A stretch of 64,000 bases of DNA. It comes from Geminicoccaceae bacterium. Lineage in GTDB: Bacteria; Pseudomonadota; Alphaproteobacteria; Geminicoccales; Geminicoccaceae. The number at the start of each line of letters is the position of its first letter. Position 1 is the first letter of the stretch. The stretch spans positions 60,203 to 124,202 of the forward strand of contig JANQNY010000071.1 of NCBI GenBank assembly GCA_028279345.1, given 5' to 3'. A program made the translations under genes and the position numbers. The notes under the pieces were generated by a model, which saw only the letters and a list, made by a program, of their open reading frames with translations, made no database searches and was not told the DNA's origin. Below, piece by piece: positions 48,942-58,896 of this stretch.

Positions 48942-49988
48942 TCAGAAGCTCTTCTGGAGCACCGGTTCGGCATCGTGGGCACCTACCGTCCAAACGTCGC
49001 CACCATCCAGCAGTCGCTGGAGGTCGCGTCGGCGCTCCGCTTTGGCCCCGTGACGCGCCTGCTCCAGGACGGGGGCTGCGCGCTGATGGATGACGCCCAA
49101 CGCCAACGGCTCCGTCAGCTCCACCAGCAGCCTAGCGAGCGTCGCGTTGGCAACGTCATGCACCAGCACCTCGTCCTCCTCGCCGTCGACGCCCGGCGTG
49201 AAGGCCTCGAGCGCCAGCGTGTGCACGTTGAAGCGCATCGCCCGTTCCTGCTGCACGCCGAATCGCAGCGGTTCGCCGTGCCGACACCATAGTTGGCGCT
49301 CCGCGGCCGTGGCCTTGCTCGTCACCGGCGCCCAAACAGCGTCGTTGTAGACGATACAGTTCTGCAGGATCTCGACGAAGCCGGTGCCGGAATGACCGTG
49401 CGCGGCCTTCAGCACGTCGACCAGCGCCGCCTGCGCGACGTCGGGAACGCGTGCGAAGAAGCTGGCACCACTGCCCAGCGCGAAGCTGCCCGCATGGACG
49501 GGCACGTCGAGCGAGCCCTGTGGCGTCGACGGCGTTACCTGGCCCGGCCGGCTGGTCGGCGATGCCTGCCCCTTGGTCAGCCCGTAGATCTCGTTGTTGA
49601 ACAGGAGGTAGACGAGATCGACATTGCGCCGGAGCAGGTGCAACAGGTGGTTGCCGCCGATCGAGAGGCTGTCGCCGTCGCCCGACGCGACCCAGACGTC
49701 GAGTCCGGGTTTGGCGAGCTTCATGCCCGTAGCGATCGCCGCCGCGCGGCCGTGCACGGTGTGGAAGCCGTAAGTGTCGACATAGTAGGGAAAGCGCGCC
49801 GCACAGCCGATGCCCGAGACGAACACCGTTTGGTCCGGGTCGGCCGCAAGGTCGGCGAGGGTCTTCTGTACCGCCTTGAGGATGGCGTAGTCACCGCAGC
49901 CCGGACACCAGCGCACCTCGACATCGGTGGCGAAATCTTTGGCGGTCAGCGGTGCCGTGACCGCAGCGTCGAGGCTTCCACTCACCAT
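48942..49988 (-). CDS. korB: 2-oxoacid:ferredoxin oxidoreductase, beta subunit (KorB-like)
   Basis: TPP- and iron-sulfur-binding beta subunit of 348 residues. The N-terminal CPGCGDYAIL, then GIGCAARFPYY, the TPP/Mg motif ASGDGDSLSIGGNHLL and NNEIYGLTKGQASPTS are diagnostic. Together with the alpha-gamma fusion it oxidises a 2-oxoacid (2-oxoglutarate most likely) to the acyl-CoA with ferredoxin as acceptor. The ATG at 49988 overlaps the korA stop by 7 bases; the frame stays open to 50129. Two-subunit enzymes of this kind occur in aerobes, where they can be oxygen-tolerant. Confidence 0.92.
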   Translation of the reverse strand: MVSGSLDAAVTAPLTAKDFATDVEVRWCPGCGDYAILKAVQKTLADLAADPDQTVFVSGIGCAARFPYYVDTYGFHTVHGRAAAIATGMKLAKPGLDVWVASGDGDSLSIGGNHLLHLLRRNVDLVYLLFNNEIYGLTKGQASPTSRPGQVTPSTPQGSLDVPVHAGSFALGSGASFFARVPDVAQAALVDVLKAAHGHSGTGFVEILQNCIVYNDAVWAPVTSKATAAERQLWCRHGEPLRFGVQQERAMRFNVHTLALEAFTPGVDGEEDEVLVHDVANATLARLLVELTEPLALGVIHQRAAPVLEQARHGAKAERRRDLQRLLDGGDVWTVGAHDAEPVLQKSF

Positions 49989-51820
49989 GTCACTCCCAGC
50001 TCGCGGCGCACGCGCGCCTGCACTTCGCTGACCTGAAACGGACGACCGGCCACCTTGGTGAGCGAAGCAACCGGCCGGCCGTAGCGGCCCTGCAGCACGA
50101 GGGCGAGCTGGCCCATGTTGAGCTCGCAAACCAGCACGCGCTCGAACCGCTCCAACAGTCCACCGAGGTTCGAAGGAAAAGGCGCCAGATGCCGTAGATG
50201 GATTTGCGCGACCCTATGCCCTTGCTGACGTAGCTCCTCGACCGCGGTCGTCAGCGCACCCAGCGTCGACCCCCAGCCGATCACCAGCAGGTCGTCGTCC
50301 ATATCGCCGGCGACGAAGTCCTGCGCCGGGATCGCGTCGGCAAGCCGCTCGATCTTGCCGTGACGCAGCTCGCTCATACGGTGATGGTTCGACGGGTCAT
50401 AGGAGACGGCACCGCTCCCGTCCTGGCGCTCCAGCCCGCCGATGCGGTGGCGCATGCGCGGCGTCCCGGCCGGTATCCAGGGCCTCGCCAAGGTGGCTGG
50501 ATCGTGGTCGTAAGGCTGCCTACCCCCGATCGCTGGCCGCTCGATCGGCGCGAGCGACGCGACGTCCGGGATCGCCCAGGGCTCGGACGCGTTAGCCAGA
50601 TAGCCGTCGGTCAGCAGGATCACCGGTGTCATGGCCCTGAGCGCGAGACGCACGGCCTCGATCGCCGTGTCGAACGCATCACCGGGCGTTGCCGCGGCAA
50701 GCACCGGCAGCGGCGCATCCGCGTTCCGTCCAAGCACCGCCTGTAGGAGATCCGACTGCTCGGTCTTGGTCGGCAACCCCGTCGACGGACCGCCGCGCTG
50801 CGCGTCGATGACGACGAGCGGCAGCTCGGCCGCGAGCGCCAGCCCCAGCATCTCGGTCTTGAGCGCCATGCCCGGACCGGAGCTGCCCGTGACCCCGAGC
50901 TTGCCGGCATAGGATGCGCCGAGCGCCACGCCGATCGCCGCGATCTCGTCCTCGGCTTGGAACACATCGACGCCATAGGCCTCGAGCTTCGCGAGCGTGT
51001 GCAGCATCGAGGACGCAGGGGTGATCGGGTAGGAGCCATAGACCAGCTCGAGGTCCGCCAGATGAGCGGCCGTGACCAGGCCGAGGCAGAGCGCGTCGCT
51101 GCCGGCGATCGAGCGGTAGCGGCCGGGCGGCAAGGGCGAATGCGCGCGGAGGAGGACCGGCTCCACCCTCGCAAGCTCAGCCGTCTCGCCGAACGCATGA
51201 CCTGCGCGCAGCGCCCGCATGTTGGCCTCGGCGATCGACGGCCGGCCCTCGAAGTGCTGGGCGATCCACGCTTCGCTCTTCGCCATGTCGCCGCCGGTAA
51301 GCCAAAGCGCGAGGCCGAGCGTCCAGAGATTGCGCGCGCGGCCGGCGTCGCGCGCCTTCACGCCCGCCGGCCGTACGGCCTCGGCGGTGAGCTTCGTCAC
51401 GTCGAGGGCGATGAGCCGGTAGCCGTCGAGGCTGCCGTCGGTCAGCGGATTGGCGGCATAGCCGGCCTTGGCGAGGCCACGTTCGCCGAACGTCGCCTCG
51501 TCGACGACGAGGACTCCACCCGTTCGCACCTCGGGCAGATTGACCTTGAGCGCCGCGGGGTTGAGCGCCACGAGCACGTCGACCTGATCGCCAGCGGTGC
51601 GCACCCGGCGGTGGCCGAGCTGGATCTGGAAGGCGGAGACCCCGTAGGTCGTGCCGGCCGGCGCCCTGATCTCCGCGGGAAAGTCCGGGAAGGTCCTGAG
51701 GTCGGCACCGGCACCTGCCGCCTCCGCGGTATAGCGGCTACCCGTGAGCTGGATGCCGTCACCGCTGTCACCGGCGAATCGGACCACCAAGAGGCTGTCC
51801 GTCGCCCTCATCTCGTCCAT
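49982..51820 (-). CDS. korA: 2-oxoacid:ferredoxin oxidoreductase, alpha-gamma fusion subunit (KorA-like)
   Basis: A 612-residue fusion. Residues about 8-190 are the gamma domain (VVRFAGDSGDGIQLTGSRY start). Residues about 225-600 are the alpha (pyrimidine-binding) part with ELVYGSYPITPASSML, TGSSGPGMALKTEMLGLA, GGPSTGLPTKTEQSDLL and the acyl-CoA-side TDGYLANASEPW. The ATG at 51820 has a GAGGGGG run about seven bases upstream; a longer frame reaches 51844. It overlaps korB, as expected for 1:1 subunits. Similarity to KorA of actinobacteria and alphaproteobacteria favours 2-oxoglutarate, but pyruvate or branched acids cannot be excluded. Confidence 0.92.
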   Translation of the reverse strand: MDEMRATDSLLVVRFAGDSGDGIQLTGSRYTAEAAGAGADLRTFPDFPAEIRAPAGTTYGVSAFQIQLGHRRVRTAGDQVDVLVALNPAALKVNLPEVRTGGVLVVDEATFGERGLAKAGYAANPLTDGSLDGYRLIALDVTKLTAEAVRPAGVKARDAGRARNLWTLGLALWLTGGDMAKSEAWIAQHFEGRPSIAEANMRALRAGHAFGETAELARVEPVLLRAHSPLPPGRYRSIAGSDALCLGLVTAAHLADLELVYGSYPITPASSMLHTLAKLEAYGVDVFQAEDEIAAIGVALGASYAGKLGVTGSSGPGMALKTEMLGLALAAELPLVVIDAQRGGPSTGLPTKTEQSDLLQAVLGRNADAPLPVLAAATPGDAFDTAIEAVRLALRAMTPVILLTDGYLANASEPWAIPDVASLAPIERPAIGGRQPYDHDPATLARPWIPAGTPRMRHRIGGLERQDGSGAVSYDPSNHHRMSELRHGKIERLADAIPAQDFVAGDMDDDLLVIGWGSTLGALTTAVEELRQQGHRVAQIHLRHLAPFPSNLGGLLERFERVLVCELNMGQLALVLQGRYGRPVASLTKVAGRPFQVSEVQARVRRELGVTW

Positions 51821-51896
51821 CGTGTCGCCCCCTCGGCGAACCACCCACGCCGCGGCGTTTCTCGTTCACGTTAGGTGGACATGCCCCGCCACCACC

Positions 51897-52448
51897 TCAA
51901 CGACCATCGGCACCATCGTCGCTAATGTCCGTCCGCACCAAGGCACCTCGATAGTGCTGCGACCGCGTGACATAGGTGGCAGCACCCGCCAGCATGCGCT
52001 TGCGCTGCTCTGCCGAAACCTCGCGAACAACCTTGCCTGGCGAGCCCATTACCAGGCTGCCGTCGGGGATCTCCTTGCCTTCGGCGACGAGCGCATGGGC
52101 GCCGATCAGGCAGCCGCGGCCGATCTTGGCGCCGTTGAGGATGGTGGCACCGATGCCGACCAGGCTCCCTTCGCCGATGAAGCAACCGTGCAGCATCGCC
52201 AGGTGGCCCACGGTCACGTCGCGCTCGATCACGAGCGGAAAGCCCGGATCGGTGTGGAGGACGCAGCCCTCTTGAACGTTGCTGCCCTCCCCGATGCTGA
52301 TCAGTTCATTGTCGCCGCGCACCACGGCACCGAACCACAGGCTCGATCGAGCCTCCATCCGACAACGGCCGATCAGCACCGCGGTCGGCGCCACCCACGC
52401 CGTGGGGTCGACCTCCGGCGTCACGTCGTCGAGCGCGTAGAGCATCAT
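51897..52448 (-). CDS. Gamma-class carbonic anhydrase-like hexapeptide protein
   Basis: Left-handed beta-helix protein of about 183 residues of the gamma carbonic anhydrase/YrdA group. The zinc-ligand pattern is present: His in [12 protein letters not shown] (two His) and an earlier CVLHTD His. [25 protein letters not shown] is the usual first part. Three ATG codons in a row start the gene (52451, 52448, 52445); AAGGAG spacing favours the second or third. Many family members are catalytically weak. It lies 76 bases downstream of korA on the same strand and may be co-transcribed. Confidence 0.9.
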   Translation of the reverse strand: MMLYALDDVTPEVDPTAWVAPTAVLIGRCRMEARSSLWFGAVVRGDNELISIGEGSNVQEGCVLHTDPGFPLVIERDVTVGHLAMLHGCFIGEGSLVGIGATILNGAKIGRGCLIGAHALVAEGKEIPDGSLVMGSPGKVVREVSAEQRKRMLAGAATYVTRSQHYRGALVRTDISDDGADGR

Positions 52449-52530
52449 CATCTCTCCTTCACGGCGGAGGCTTGCCAAGGCTCCGGCTTTGGCGCAAGCC
52501 GCACGGCACACCGATCGGCGGGAGGGGGCC

Positions 52531-53490
52531 ATGCAGCGGATCGACGAGGCGGCGGAAGGCGTCTTCGTGATCGCACCGACACCGTTCAACGAGGACGGCG
52601 AAGTCGACTTCGACAGCATCGACCGGCTCGTCGACGGCTGTATCGCCGCCGGCGTCGCGGGCATCACCATTCTCGGGATCATGGGGGAGGCGGCCAAGCT
52701 CCTGCCCGACGAGAGCGAGGCGATCACCCGCCACTTTCTTGCGCGCGTCGGCGGCCGGGTCCCGGTCGTCGTCGGCGCGAGCGCGCCGGCGATGGTACCG
52801 CTGGCCAGGCGTGCCCATGCCGCGATGGCGGCGGGGGCCGCGGGTGTGATGATCGCCTGTCCGCAAGGCACCAAGACGGAGGCCGCGGTCGAGGCCTACA
52901 TGGTCGAGACGGCGAAAGCGCTCGGGCCCGACGTACCGATCTGCTTTCAGGACTACCCGCTCACCACGGAGGTCAACTTCACCGTCGACACCTACCAGCG
53001 CATCGTCGAGCGCTGCCCGACGGTGGTGATGTTCAAGCACGAGGACTGGCCAGGCCTTGCGAAGCTCGCCGAGATCCGCCGGCGCGAGCGCGAAGAGGGC
53101 GTACGCCGCCTCTCCATCCTCACCGCCAACGGCGGCCTGTTTCTAGCCTCGGAACTCCACCTTGGCGCGGACGGCTGCATGACCGGCTACGCGTTCTTCG
53201 AGGCGCTCGTGCAGATCTGCGAACGCTTCACGGCGGGCGATGCCGAGCGCGGCGAGGACATCTTCGACGCGCATCTGCCGCTCATCCGACTAGAGCAGCA
53301 GCCGGGCGTCGGCCTAGCGTTCCGAAAGGAGATCTATCGCCGACGCGGGCTCATCACGTCGGCGACCATCCGACGGCCGGGTCCGGTGCTGAAGCCCTCT
53401 GACGTGGACGAGCTGGACCGCCTGCTCGCGCGGCTCGCCCGGCGGCTCGACCAGCTCGACATCCCACTGCCCAAGGGGCTGACGCGATGA
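52531..53490 (+). CDS. DapA/NAL-family class I aldolase
   Basis: A 319-residue TIM-barrel lyase of the dihydrodipicolinate synthase/N-acetylneuraminate lyase superfamily. The Schiff-base Lys is in [11 protein letters not shown] and the catalytic Tyr in CFQDYPLTT. The usual GTTGE carboxylate-binding motif of true DapA is GIMGEAAKL here, so a true lysine-pathway DapA is unlikely; a sugar-acid or hydroxy-keto acid lyase is more probable. The ATG at 52531 has GGGAGGGGG just upstream. It overlaps the next gene (ATGA). Confidence 0.88.
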   Translation: MQRIDEAAEGVFVIAPTPFNEDGEVDFDSIDRLVDGCIAAGVAGITILGIMGEAAKLLPDESEAITRHFLARVGGRVPVVVGASAPAMVPLARRAHAAMAAGAAGVMIACPQGTKTEAAVEAYMVETAKALGPDVPICFQDYPLTTEVNFTVDTYQRIVERCPTVVMFKHEDWPGLAKLAEIRRREREEGVRRLSILTANGGLFLASELHLGADGCMTGYAFFEALVQICERFTAGDAERGEDIFDAHLPLIRLEQQPGVGLAFRKEIYRRRGLITSATIRRPGPVLKPSDVDELDRLLARLARRLDQLDIPLPKGLTR

Positions 53491-53984
53491 ACGAAATCAG
53501 CGATCTCCTGAGCCGGCTCGCCGTCTGCATCCTTGTTGTGGGCGCGCTCGCCTGGAGCGCTGCAGCCGAGGCGGATGACCGGCACGCGGGCTACTACTAT
53601 CCGGAACCCCAGACCACCGAGGTTTACGTGGCGCGCGCGGAGCCCGACCCCGCCGCAGACCGCGCGCGGCGCATCGGCGTCATCGTCGAGATGACGGCAG
53701 GGCTCCTCTCCCGCCCCCATGCCCCTGACTACGCGATCTTCGTAAAGGGCGCCGACGCCGAGAAGGTCATCATCGTCGCGCTGCGCGACGATGTGATCGA
53801 CACGCTCTATCGCGGGCGGGCGCTCTTGGCGCAACTCACCGCCATCGCCCGCAACACGCCCTTGTTCAAGGACATGGGCGTCGAGGACTACTTCACCTTC
53901 TTCGACCTCCTGCACCTCGTCGGCTTCGAGCAACTGACGATCTCCGACGGCGAGAGCTATGCGCATCAAGTGACCTTCGAGTAG
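53487..53984 (+). CDS. Exported protein of unknown function
   Basis: I do not recognise a function. The 165-residue protein starts with a signal peptide (about residues 10-29, ending SAAAEADD) and then has a conserved-looking RHAGYYYPEPQTTEVYVARAE. The rest is mixed alpha/beta without known catalytic motifs. Relatives are sometimes labelled as a molybdopterin-guanine dinucleotide synthesis protein, but I see no nucleotidyltransferase motif and an exported position contradicts that. It overlaps the aldolase gene by 4 bases, so it is translated with it. Confidence 0.8.
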   Translation: MNEISDLLSRLAVCILVVGALAWSAAAEADDRHAGYYYPEPQTTEVYVARAEPDPAADRARRIGVIVEMTAGLLSRPHAPDYAIFVKGADAEKVIIVALRDDVIDTLYRGRALLAQLTAIARNTPLFKDMGVEDYFTFFDLLHLVGFEQLTISDGESYAHQVTFE

Positions 53985-54032
53985 GCGCGCCGCGTTCCTT
54001 GGCGGGTGCCGATTGCCCGCTATCTCGGTGGC

Positions 54033-55565
54033 ATGCGCGAAGCTCTGCACCTGGTCTGGTTCAAACGCGACCTGCGCCTGACGGACCACGCCCCGCTCAC
54101 CGAGGCTGCAGCACGCGGTACCGTGCTGCCGCTCTACATCGTCGAGCCCGGCTTCTGGCGTCTGGACGACAGCTCCGGCAGGCAGTGGGCGCACGTCCGC
54201 GAAGCGCTTCAGGCGTTGGACGTGGGCCTGCAGGCACGCGGCACCTGCCTCGTCGTGCGCTACGGCGATGCCGTCGACGTCCTGCAAGACCTCATCGACC
54301 GGCACAACGTAAGGGCCGTCTGGTCGCACCAGGAGACCGGCAACGCCTGGACGTTCTTGCGCGACCGTCGCGTAGCGGGCCTGCTCGCCGAGCGCGGCGT
54401 TGCTTGGCACCAACCACGCCAGCAGGGCGTGATCCGCGGTCTCAGGAGCCGCGACGGCTGGGCCGCGCGCTGGGAGCGCTTCATGCGCGCACCCGTGATC
54501 GCAGCCCCATCGGCGGTCGGCGCACACGACGTTCCCAGCGCGCCGCTACCCGAGGCGGCCGCACTCGGGCTCGCCGACGACCCACCGCTTCGCCAAGCTG
54601 GCGGACGGCGCGCGGGCCTCGCCCTACTCGACAGCTTCTTCGGTGCGCGCGGGCGCGACTACCGGCGGGCGATGGCGACACCGGTCGAGGCATTCGACGC
54701 CTGCTCACGCCTATCGCCGCACCTGGCCTGGGGCACGCTGTCGACGCGCGAGGTCTACGCCCGCGCCAACCGCGAGCTCGACCGGCTGCGCGGTGCCGAT
54801 GGCGATCGCGTTCAGGCGGCGAGTGTCGTGTCGTTCCGCTCACGGCTCCACTGGCGCTGCCACTTCGTGCAGAAGCTCGAGAGCGAGCCGGAGATCGAGC
54901 ACGCACACTTTCACGCAGCCTACGACGCGCTCGATCGCGACGACGATCCCGCGCGTCTCGCCGCCTTCGCCGAAGGCCGCACGGGCTACCCCTTCATCGA
55001 TGCTTGCCTGCGCGCGCTCCGGGCGCATGGCTGGATCAATTTCCGCGTGCGCGCCATGCTCTGCTCGTTCGCGAGCTACCATCTGTGGCTCGACTGGCGG
55101 GCAACCGGCCCGATCCTCGCGCGCTGGTTCACTGATTTCGAGCCGGGCATCCACTGGTCGCAGATGCAAATGCAGTCGGGCACCACCGGCATCAACACGG
55201 TGCGCATCTACAGCCCGCTCAAGCAGTCGAAGGACCTCGACCCCGAGGGGCACTTCATACGCCGCTGGGTCCCCGAGCTGAGCCGGCTCGAGGGTCCGTT
55301 GCTGCACGAACCTTGGAACGCCGGTCGCCACGCCGTTGGGACCGACTACCCGCCCCCGATCGTCGAGCATGCCGCGGCGATGCGAGCGGCACGTGAGCGC
55401 ATCTTTCGGATACGAAGCGGCGGCGCCTACCGCGAGGTTGCGGATGCCATTCAAGCGCGTCATGGCAGCCGGCGCTCGGGTTTGCCTCCTACCGGCCGCA
55501 GCCGCCGCAAGCGCGGCCGGGCAAGCCGGCCGGGCGACGAACACCAGCTCGGACTCGACCTTTGA
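54033..55565 (+). CDS. Cryptochrome/photolyase family protein
   Basis: FAD protein of 510 residues. The N-terminal alpha/beta domain (about 5-130) has [17 protein letters not shown]. The C-terminal FAD domain has [22 protein letters not shown], the [19 protein letters not shown] region and [20 protein letters not shown]. These fit light-driven repair of pyrimidine dimers in DNA, although a sensory role is possible. The last 40 residues are Arg-rich. A GTG at 54006 is open; the ATG at 54033 starts the conserved part. The stop overlaps a DUF2256 gene, a frequent companion of this family. Confidence 0.92.
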   Translation: MREALHLVWFKRDLRLTDHAPLTEAAARGTVLPLYIVEPGFWRLDDSSGRQWAHVREALQALDVGLQARGTCLVVRYGDAVDVLQDLIDRHNVRAVWSHQETGNAWTFLRDRRVAGLLAERGVAWHQPRQQGVIRGLRSRDGWAARWERFMRAPVIAAPSAVGAHDVPSAPLPEAAALGLADDPPLRQAGGRRAGLALLDSFFGARGRDYRRAMATPVEAFDACSRLSPHLAWGTLSTREVYARANRELDRLRGADGDRVQAASVVSFRSRLHWRCHFVQKLESEPEIEHAHFHAAYDALDRDDDPARLAAFAEGRTGYPFIDACLRALRAHGWINFRVRAMLCSFASYHLWLDWRATGPILARWFTDFEPGIHWSQMQMQSGTTGINTVRIYSPLKQSKDLDPEGHFIRRWVPELSRLEGPLLHEPWNAGRHAVGTDYPPPIVEHAAAMRAARERIFRIRSGGAYREVADAIQARHGSRRSGLPPTGRSRRKRGRASRPGDEHQLGLDL

Positions 55566-55720
55566 CACGCCGCGCGAACGACAAGGCCCATCTGCCGCAG
55601 AAAGCCTGCGCGACTTGCGGCCGCCGCTTCCGTTGGCGGCGCAAATGGGCGCGCGATTGGGTCCACGTCCGCTACTGCTCCGAACGTTGCCGGCGCGGCC
55701 GCAAGGCCCCTGGCGGCTGA
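55562..55720 (+). CDS. DUF2256 small zinc-ribbon-like protein
   Basis: A 52-residue protein starting at TTG (55562), which shares bases with the photolyase stop (TTGA). The core is [20 protein letters not shown], then [13 protein letters not shown], giving a Cys-x2-Cys and Cys-x3-Cys zinc-ribbon-like pair with the conserved RKKW-type helix of DUF2256. The function is unknown, but DUF2256 genes are often next to photolyase or cryptochrome genes. The last 49 bases are antisense to the 3' end of the MFS gene. Confidence 0.88.
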   Translation: MTRRANDKAHLPQKACATCGRRFRWRRKWARDWVHVRYCSERCRRGRKAPGG

Positions 55721-56988
55721 CCAGCCTCCGCGTCAGCGTCGGCCGTCGCCGCGGCGGGCGCCGTCTGGTCGACCCCCGCCAATGGCAGCCGCGCGAAGAT
55801 GGGCGATGTGCGCAACAGCGGAACGAACCGCCCGCGCAGACCCGCCGGCACCGTGCCACGCCGGGAGATACGCCAGAGCCCAAAGAGCAGCAGGCTTCCG
55901 TGGACGACAGACGTGTACCAAAAAAGCGCCGCCGGCCCGAAGCCTTGGATTGCGCCAGCGCCTAGCGCGGGTCCCACGATGGCGCCGAAGCCATAGGCGA
56001 CGAGCAGGCCCGCTGCGATCTGCACGAAGGCACCGCGCTCCGCGTAGTCATTCGCATGCGCGACGCACAACGAGTAGAGTGGCAAGGTGCAGCCGCCGAA
56101 GAGGAAGCTCGTCAAGAGCAGCATCTCGATGCGCCAGCCACCGGCAAGGGTCATCGCCAGGCCCGAGGCGAGTGCTCCAGCGGTGCACGCCAAGATCACG
56201 AGCCGTCGGTCGAAGCGATCTGAAGCGCCTCCCCAAGGCCATTGCAGAACCGCACCGCCGAGGATCGCCACAGCCATGAAGAGCGCCACGTCGGTGAGGC
56301 TATAGCCGAGCCCCTGGACGTAGAGCGGTGCCACTAGCCGGAAGGTGCTGTTGACGAGGCCCACGGCGATCACGCCGACGAGGCCTAGAGGCGAGAGGAT
56401 GTAGAGGTCGCGCAGGCTCGTTCGACCCGCCTCCGTCGGTGCCGGAGCCGGGCTCGTGGTCACCGCCACCGGTGCGACCGACAGGCAGAAGATGATCGCC
56501 ACCAGCGAGAACAGCTCGAAGCCCCACGGATCGACGACGCCCAGTAGCAGCTGACCGGTGGTCACCGCCCCGAGATCGACGATGCGGTAGACGCTGAAGA
56601 CGCGACCGCGCTGAGCGCCGTGCGCCCGCTCGTTGATCCAGCTCTCGATTACCGTGGAGAGGCCGGCGATGCAGATGCCTGCGCCGAACCGCAGCATGGC
56701 CCAGACGGCGGGGTCGACCACCAGAGCGTGGACCAGCGGGGCTACACCATAGACCGCCGCCAGAGCAGCGAAGGTGCGGATGTGCCCGACCCGCTGAATG
56801 ATCAACGGGCCGACAAACGAACCGACGATGTAGCCAGCGAAAAAGACCGAGCCCAGAACGCCGACGGTCAGCGGCGAGAAGCCCTCCAGGTCCGCCCGTA
56901 CCGTGATGGCAGTGGAGAGGAGCCCGTTGCCACCGAGCAGCAGGCCGGCAGAAAGAAGCAGCGCTGCGAGGGCACCGAGCCCTCGCAC
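55672..56988 (-). CDS. MFS transporter (YcaD-like)
   Basis: Major facilitator protein of 438 residues with about twelve hydrophobic helices. Motifs include [13 protein letters not shown] near helix 2, [23 protein letters not shown], and a cytoplasmic [11 protein letters not shown] loop between helices 8 and 9 (motif A-like). The ESWINE stretch is typical of YcaD-type carriers of unknown substrate. The C-terminal 45 residues are a polar tail. The GTG start at 56988 follows the phaC stop by 16 bases, so it is probably co-transcribed with phaC. The SD is distant. Confidence 0.85.
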   Translation of the reverse strand: MRGLGALAALLLSAGLLLGGNGLLSTAITVRADLEGFSPLTVGVLGSVFFAGYIVGSFVGPLIIQRVGHIRTFAALAAVYGVAPLVHALVVDPAVWAMLRFGAGICIAGLSTVIESWINERAHGAQRGRVFSVYRIVDLGAVTTGQLLLGVVDPWGFELFSLVAIIFCLSVAPVAVTTSPAPAPTEAGRTSLRDLYILSPLGLVGVIAVGLVNSTFRLVAPLYVQGLGYSLTDVALFMAVAILGGAVLQWPWGGASDRFDRRLVILACTAGALASGLAMTLAGGWRIEMLLLTSFLFGGCTLPLYSLCVAHANDYAERGAFVQIAAGLLVAYGFGAIVGPALGAGAIQGFGPAALFWYTSVVHGSLLLFGLWRISRRGTVPAGLRGRFVPLLRTSPIFARLPLAGVDQTAPAAATADADAEAGQPPGALRPRRQRSEQ

Positions 56989-57004
56989 CGCCGCGGCGCC
57001 AACC

Positions 57005-58801
57005 TCAGGCCGCGCGCATCTTCACGTACGAGCCGGGTCCCTCCTCGATGATCTCGAGCTTGCGGTCGCCCGGCTTGCGCGCCGGAACCATCTCGCCATC
57101 CGAGAACGCCGCATTCCACGCGGACCAGTGTGGCCACCAGGACCCCTCGTTGAAGGTGCAACCCTCCAAGAAAGCTTCGGGCGTCGCCGGGACCTCGTCG
57201 TTGGTCCAGAAACCGTACTTGTTGGCGGCCGGCGGATTGACCACGCCGGCGATGTGGCCGGAGCCGGCAAGCACGAAAGTCCTCGGTCCGTTGAAGTGCT
57301 TGGTGCCGGCGTAGTTCGCGGTCCACGGCGCGATGTGGTCCTCGCGCGTCGACAACCAGTAGAACGGCACTTCAATGGCCCCGAGGTCGATGGGGGTATC
57401 GAGCAGCACGATGCCGCCCGGCTCGATGAGCTTGTTCTCCCAATAGCACTTGCGCAGGTAGAAGCTGTGCATCGCCGCCGGCATACGAGTGCTGTCCGAG
57501 TTCCAATAGAGGAGATCGAACGGAAAGGGCTCCTTGCCCATCAGGTAGTTGTTGACGACAAACGACCAGATCAGGTCGTTGGCGCGAAGCATGTTGAAGG
57601 TCGTGGCCATCTCACGGCCGTCGAGGAAGCCTCGCTGGGACATCATATCCTCGACGAGCTGCAGTTGCTCCTCGTCGATGAAGACACCGAGGTCGCCGGC
57701 GTCGGAGAAGTCCGTCATCGTCGTGAACAGCGTGCAGGCCTTGACCCGATCATCGCCGTGCTTGGCCATGTAGGCGGTCGTGGCCGACATCAAGGTGCCA
57801 CCGAGGCAGTAGCCGATCGCCGTCACGTCGCGCTCACCCGTCGCCTGCTCGATCGCGTCGAGGGCAGCCAACGGCCCTTGCTCCATGTAGTCCTCGAACG
57901 TCATCTGCGCGTGCCGCTCGTCGGGGTTGATCCACGACAAGATGAACACCGTGAAGCCCTGGTCGACCGCCCACTTGATGAAGCTGTTCTTGGGCTGCAG
58001 GTCGAGGATGTAGAACTTGTTGATCCACGGCGGCACGATCATCAGCGGTGTCTTATGCACCTGTTCCGTCGTCGGCTCGTACTGCAGAAGCTGCATCAGC
58101 TCGTTTTGATAGACGACCTGGCACGGGGTCAGACAGATGTTACGGCCGAGCTCGAACGCGTCCATGTCGGTCATCTTGATCGCCAACTTGCCGCGACCAC
58201 GCTCGAGATCTTCCAGCATATTCTTGAGCCCGCGCAGCAGATTCTCGCCGCGGGTCTCCACAGTCAGCTTCAGCACTTCCGGATTGGTCATCACGAAGTT
58301 GGATGGCGCCATCGCGTCGATGAACTGGCGGGTGTAGAAGTCGAGCTTGTGCTTGGACTTCGTCTCCAAGCCGTCGCCCAGTTCGATACTCTCAATCAGA
58401 TAGCGCGACGCGAGCAGGTAGCTCTGCTTGATGAAGTCGAAGAGCAGATTCTCGTTCCAGGCCGGGTCCTTGAATCGGCGGTCGCCGCGCTCGGGCACCA
58501 TCACGGGGTCAGCATCGCCGCCGAACAGCCGCTGACCGGTGAACTGCCAGAGCCGCATATAGTCCTGCCAGACCTGAAAGTTGGTCTGCATCAGCTGCAT
58601 CGGGTTGGCGAGCACGCGGGTGGTGTACTCGAGATAGGCCTGACTTAGATTGAGCGGATCCGGCTTGGACTTCAGCAACTCGGAGGGCTTTTGCCGCTCG
58701 ATGAAGTCGTGCACCAGCTTGTGGCTCTTCTCGGCGATTTCGCCCATGATGACGGTCAGTTCCGCCGTCTGGCTTCTCTCGGGAAATGCTGTTTGACTCA
58801 T
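57005..58801 (-). CDS. phaC: Poly(3-hydroxyalkanoate) synthase, class I
   Basis: Polymerises hydroxyacyl-CoA into polyhydroxyalkanoate granules. The 598-residue length fits class I. The lipase-like box is AIGYCLGGT with nucleophile Cys332. The catalytic Asp is in TREDHIAPW and the His in GSGHIAGVVNPP. The N-terminal PhaC_N region (about 105-280) has ENLLRGLKNMLEDLERGRG. The ATG at 58801 has GGAGGATC eight bases upstream. No phaA, phaB or phasin gene is nearby. With the glycogen operon it shows a cell equipped for two carbon stores. Confidence 0.95.
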   Translation of the reverse strand: MSQTAFPERSQTAELTVIMGEIAEKSHKLVHDFIERQKPSELLKSKPDPLNLSQAYLEYTTRVLANPMQLMQTNFQVWQDYMRLWQFTGQRLFGGDADPVMVPERGDRRFKDPAWNENLLFDFIKQSYLLASRYLIESIELGDGLETKSKHKLDFYTRQFIDAMAPSNFVMTNPEVLKLTVETRGENLLRGLKNMLEDLERGRGKLAIKMTDMDAFELGRNICLTPCQVVYQNELMQLLQYEPTTEQVHKTPLMIVPPWINKFYILDLQPKNSFIKWAVDQGFTVFILSWINPDERHAQMTFEDYMEQGPLAALDAIEQATGERDVTAIGYCLGGTLMSATTAYMAKHGDDRVKACTLFTTMTDFSDAGDLGVFIDEEQLQLVEDMMSQRGFLDGREMATTFNMLRANDLIWSFVVNNYLMGKEPFPFDLLYWNSDSTRMPAAMHSFYLRKCYWENKLIEPGGIVLLDTPIDLGAIEVPFYWLSTREDHIAPWTANYAGTKHFNGPRTFVLAGSGHIAGVVNPPAANKYGFWTNDEVPATPEAFLEGCTFNEGSWWPHWSAWNAAFSDGEMVPARKPGDRKLEIIEEGPGSYVKMRAA

Positions 58802-58896
58802 CGCTACGATCCTCCGGCCGTGCCACCCACCGCCAGCCGACGACCTCGCGCCGGTTGCAGGTGTTCCATTTTGCTGCGCATGCGTTGTAGCGAAGC

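Noticed and set aside
51744..53402. A 552-codon plus-strand open frame
   Set aside because: Crosses the carbonic-anhydrase-like and aldolase genes in wrong frames; the true genes have motifs and SD sites.
52531..53490. Naming the aldolase dapA
   Set aside because: The GTTGE-type motif of dihydrodipicolinate synthase is replaced, so the lysine-pathway role is not supported.
56903..58648. A 581-codon plus-strand open frame
   Set aside because: It is antisense to phaC, whose catalytic motifs are complete. High GC leaves long antisense frames open, and this frame has no recognisable motif.
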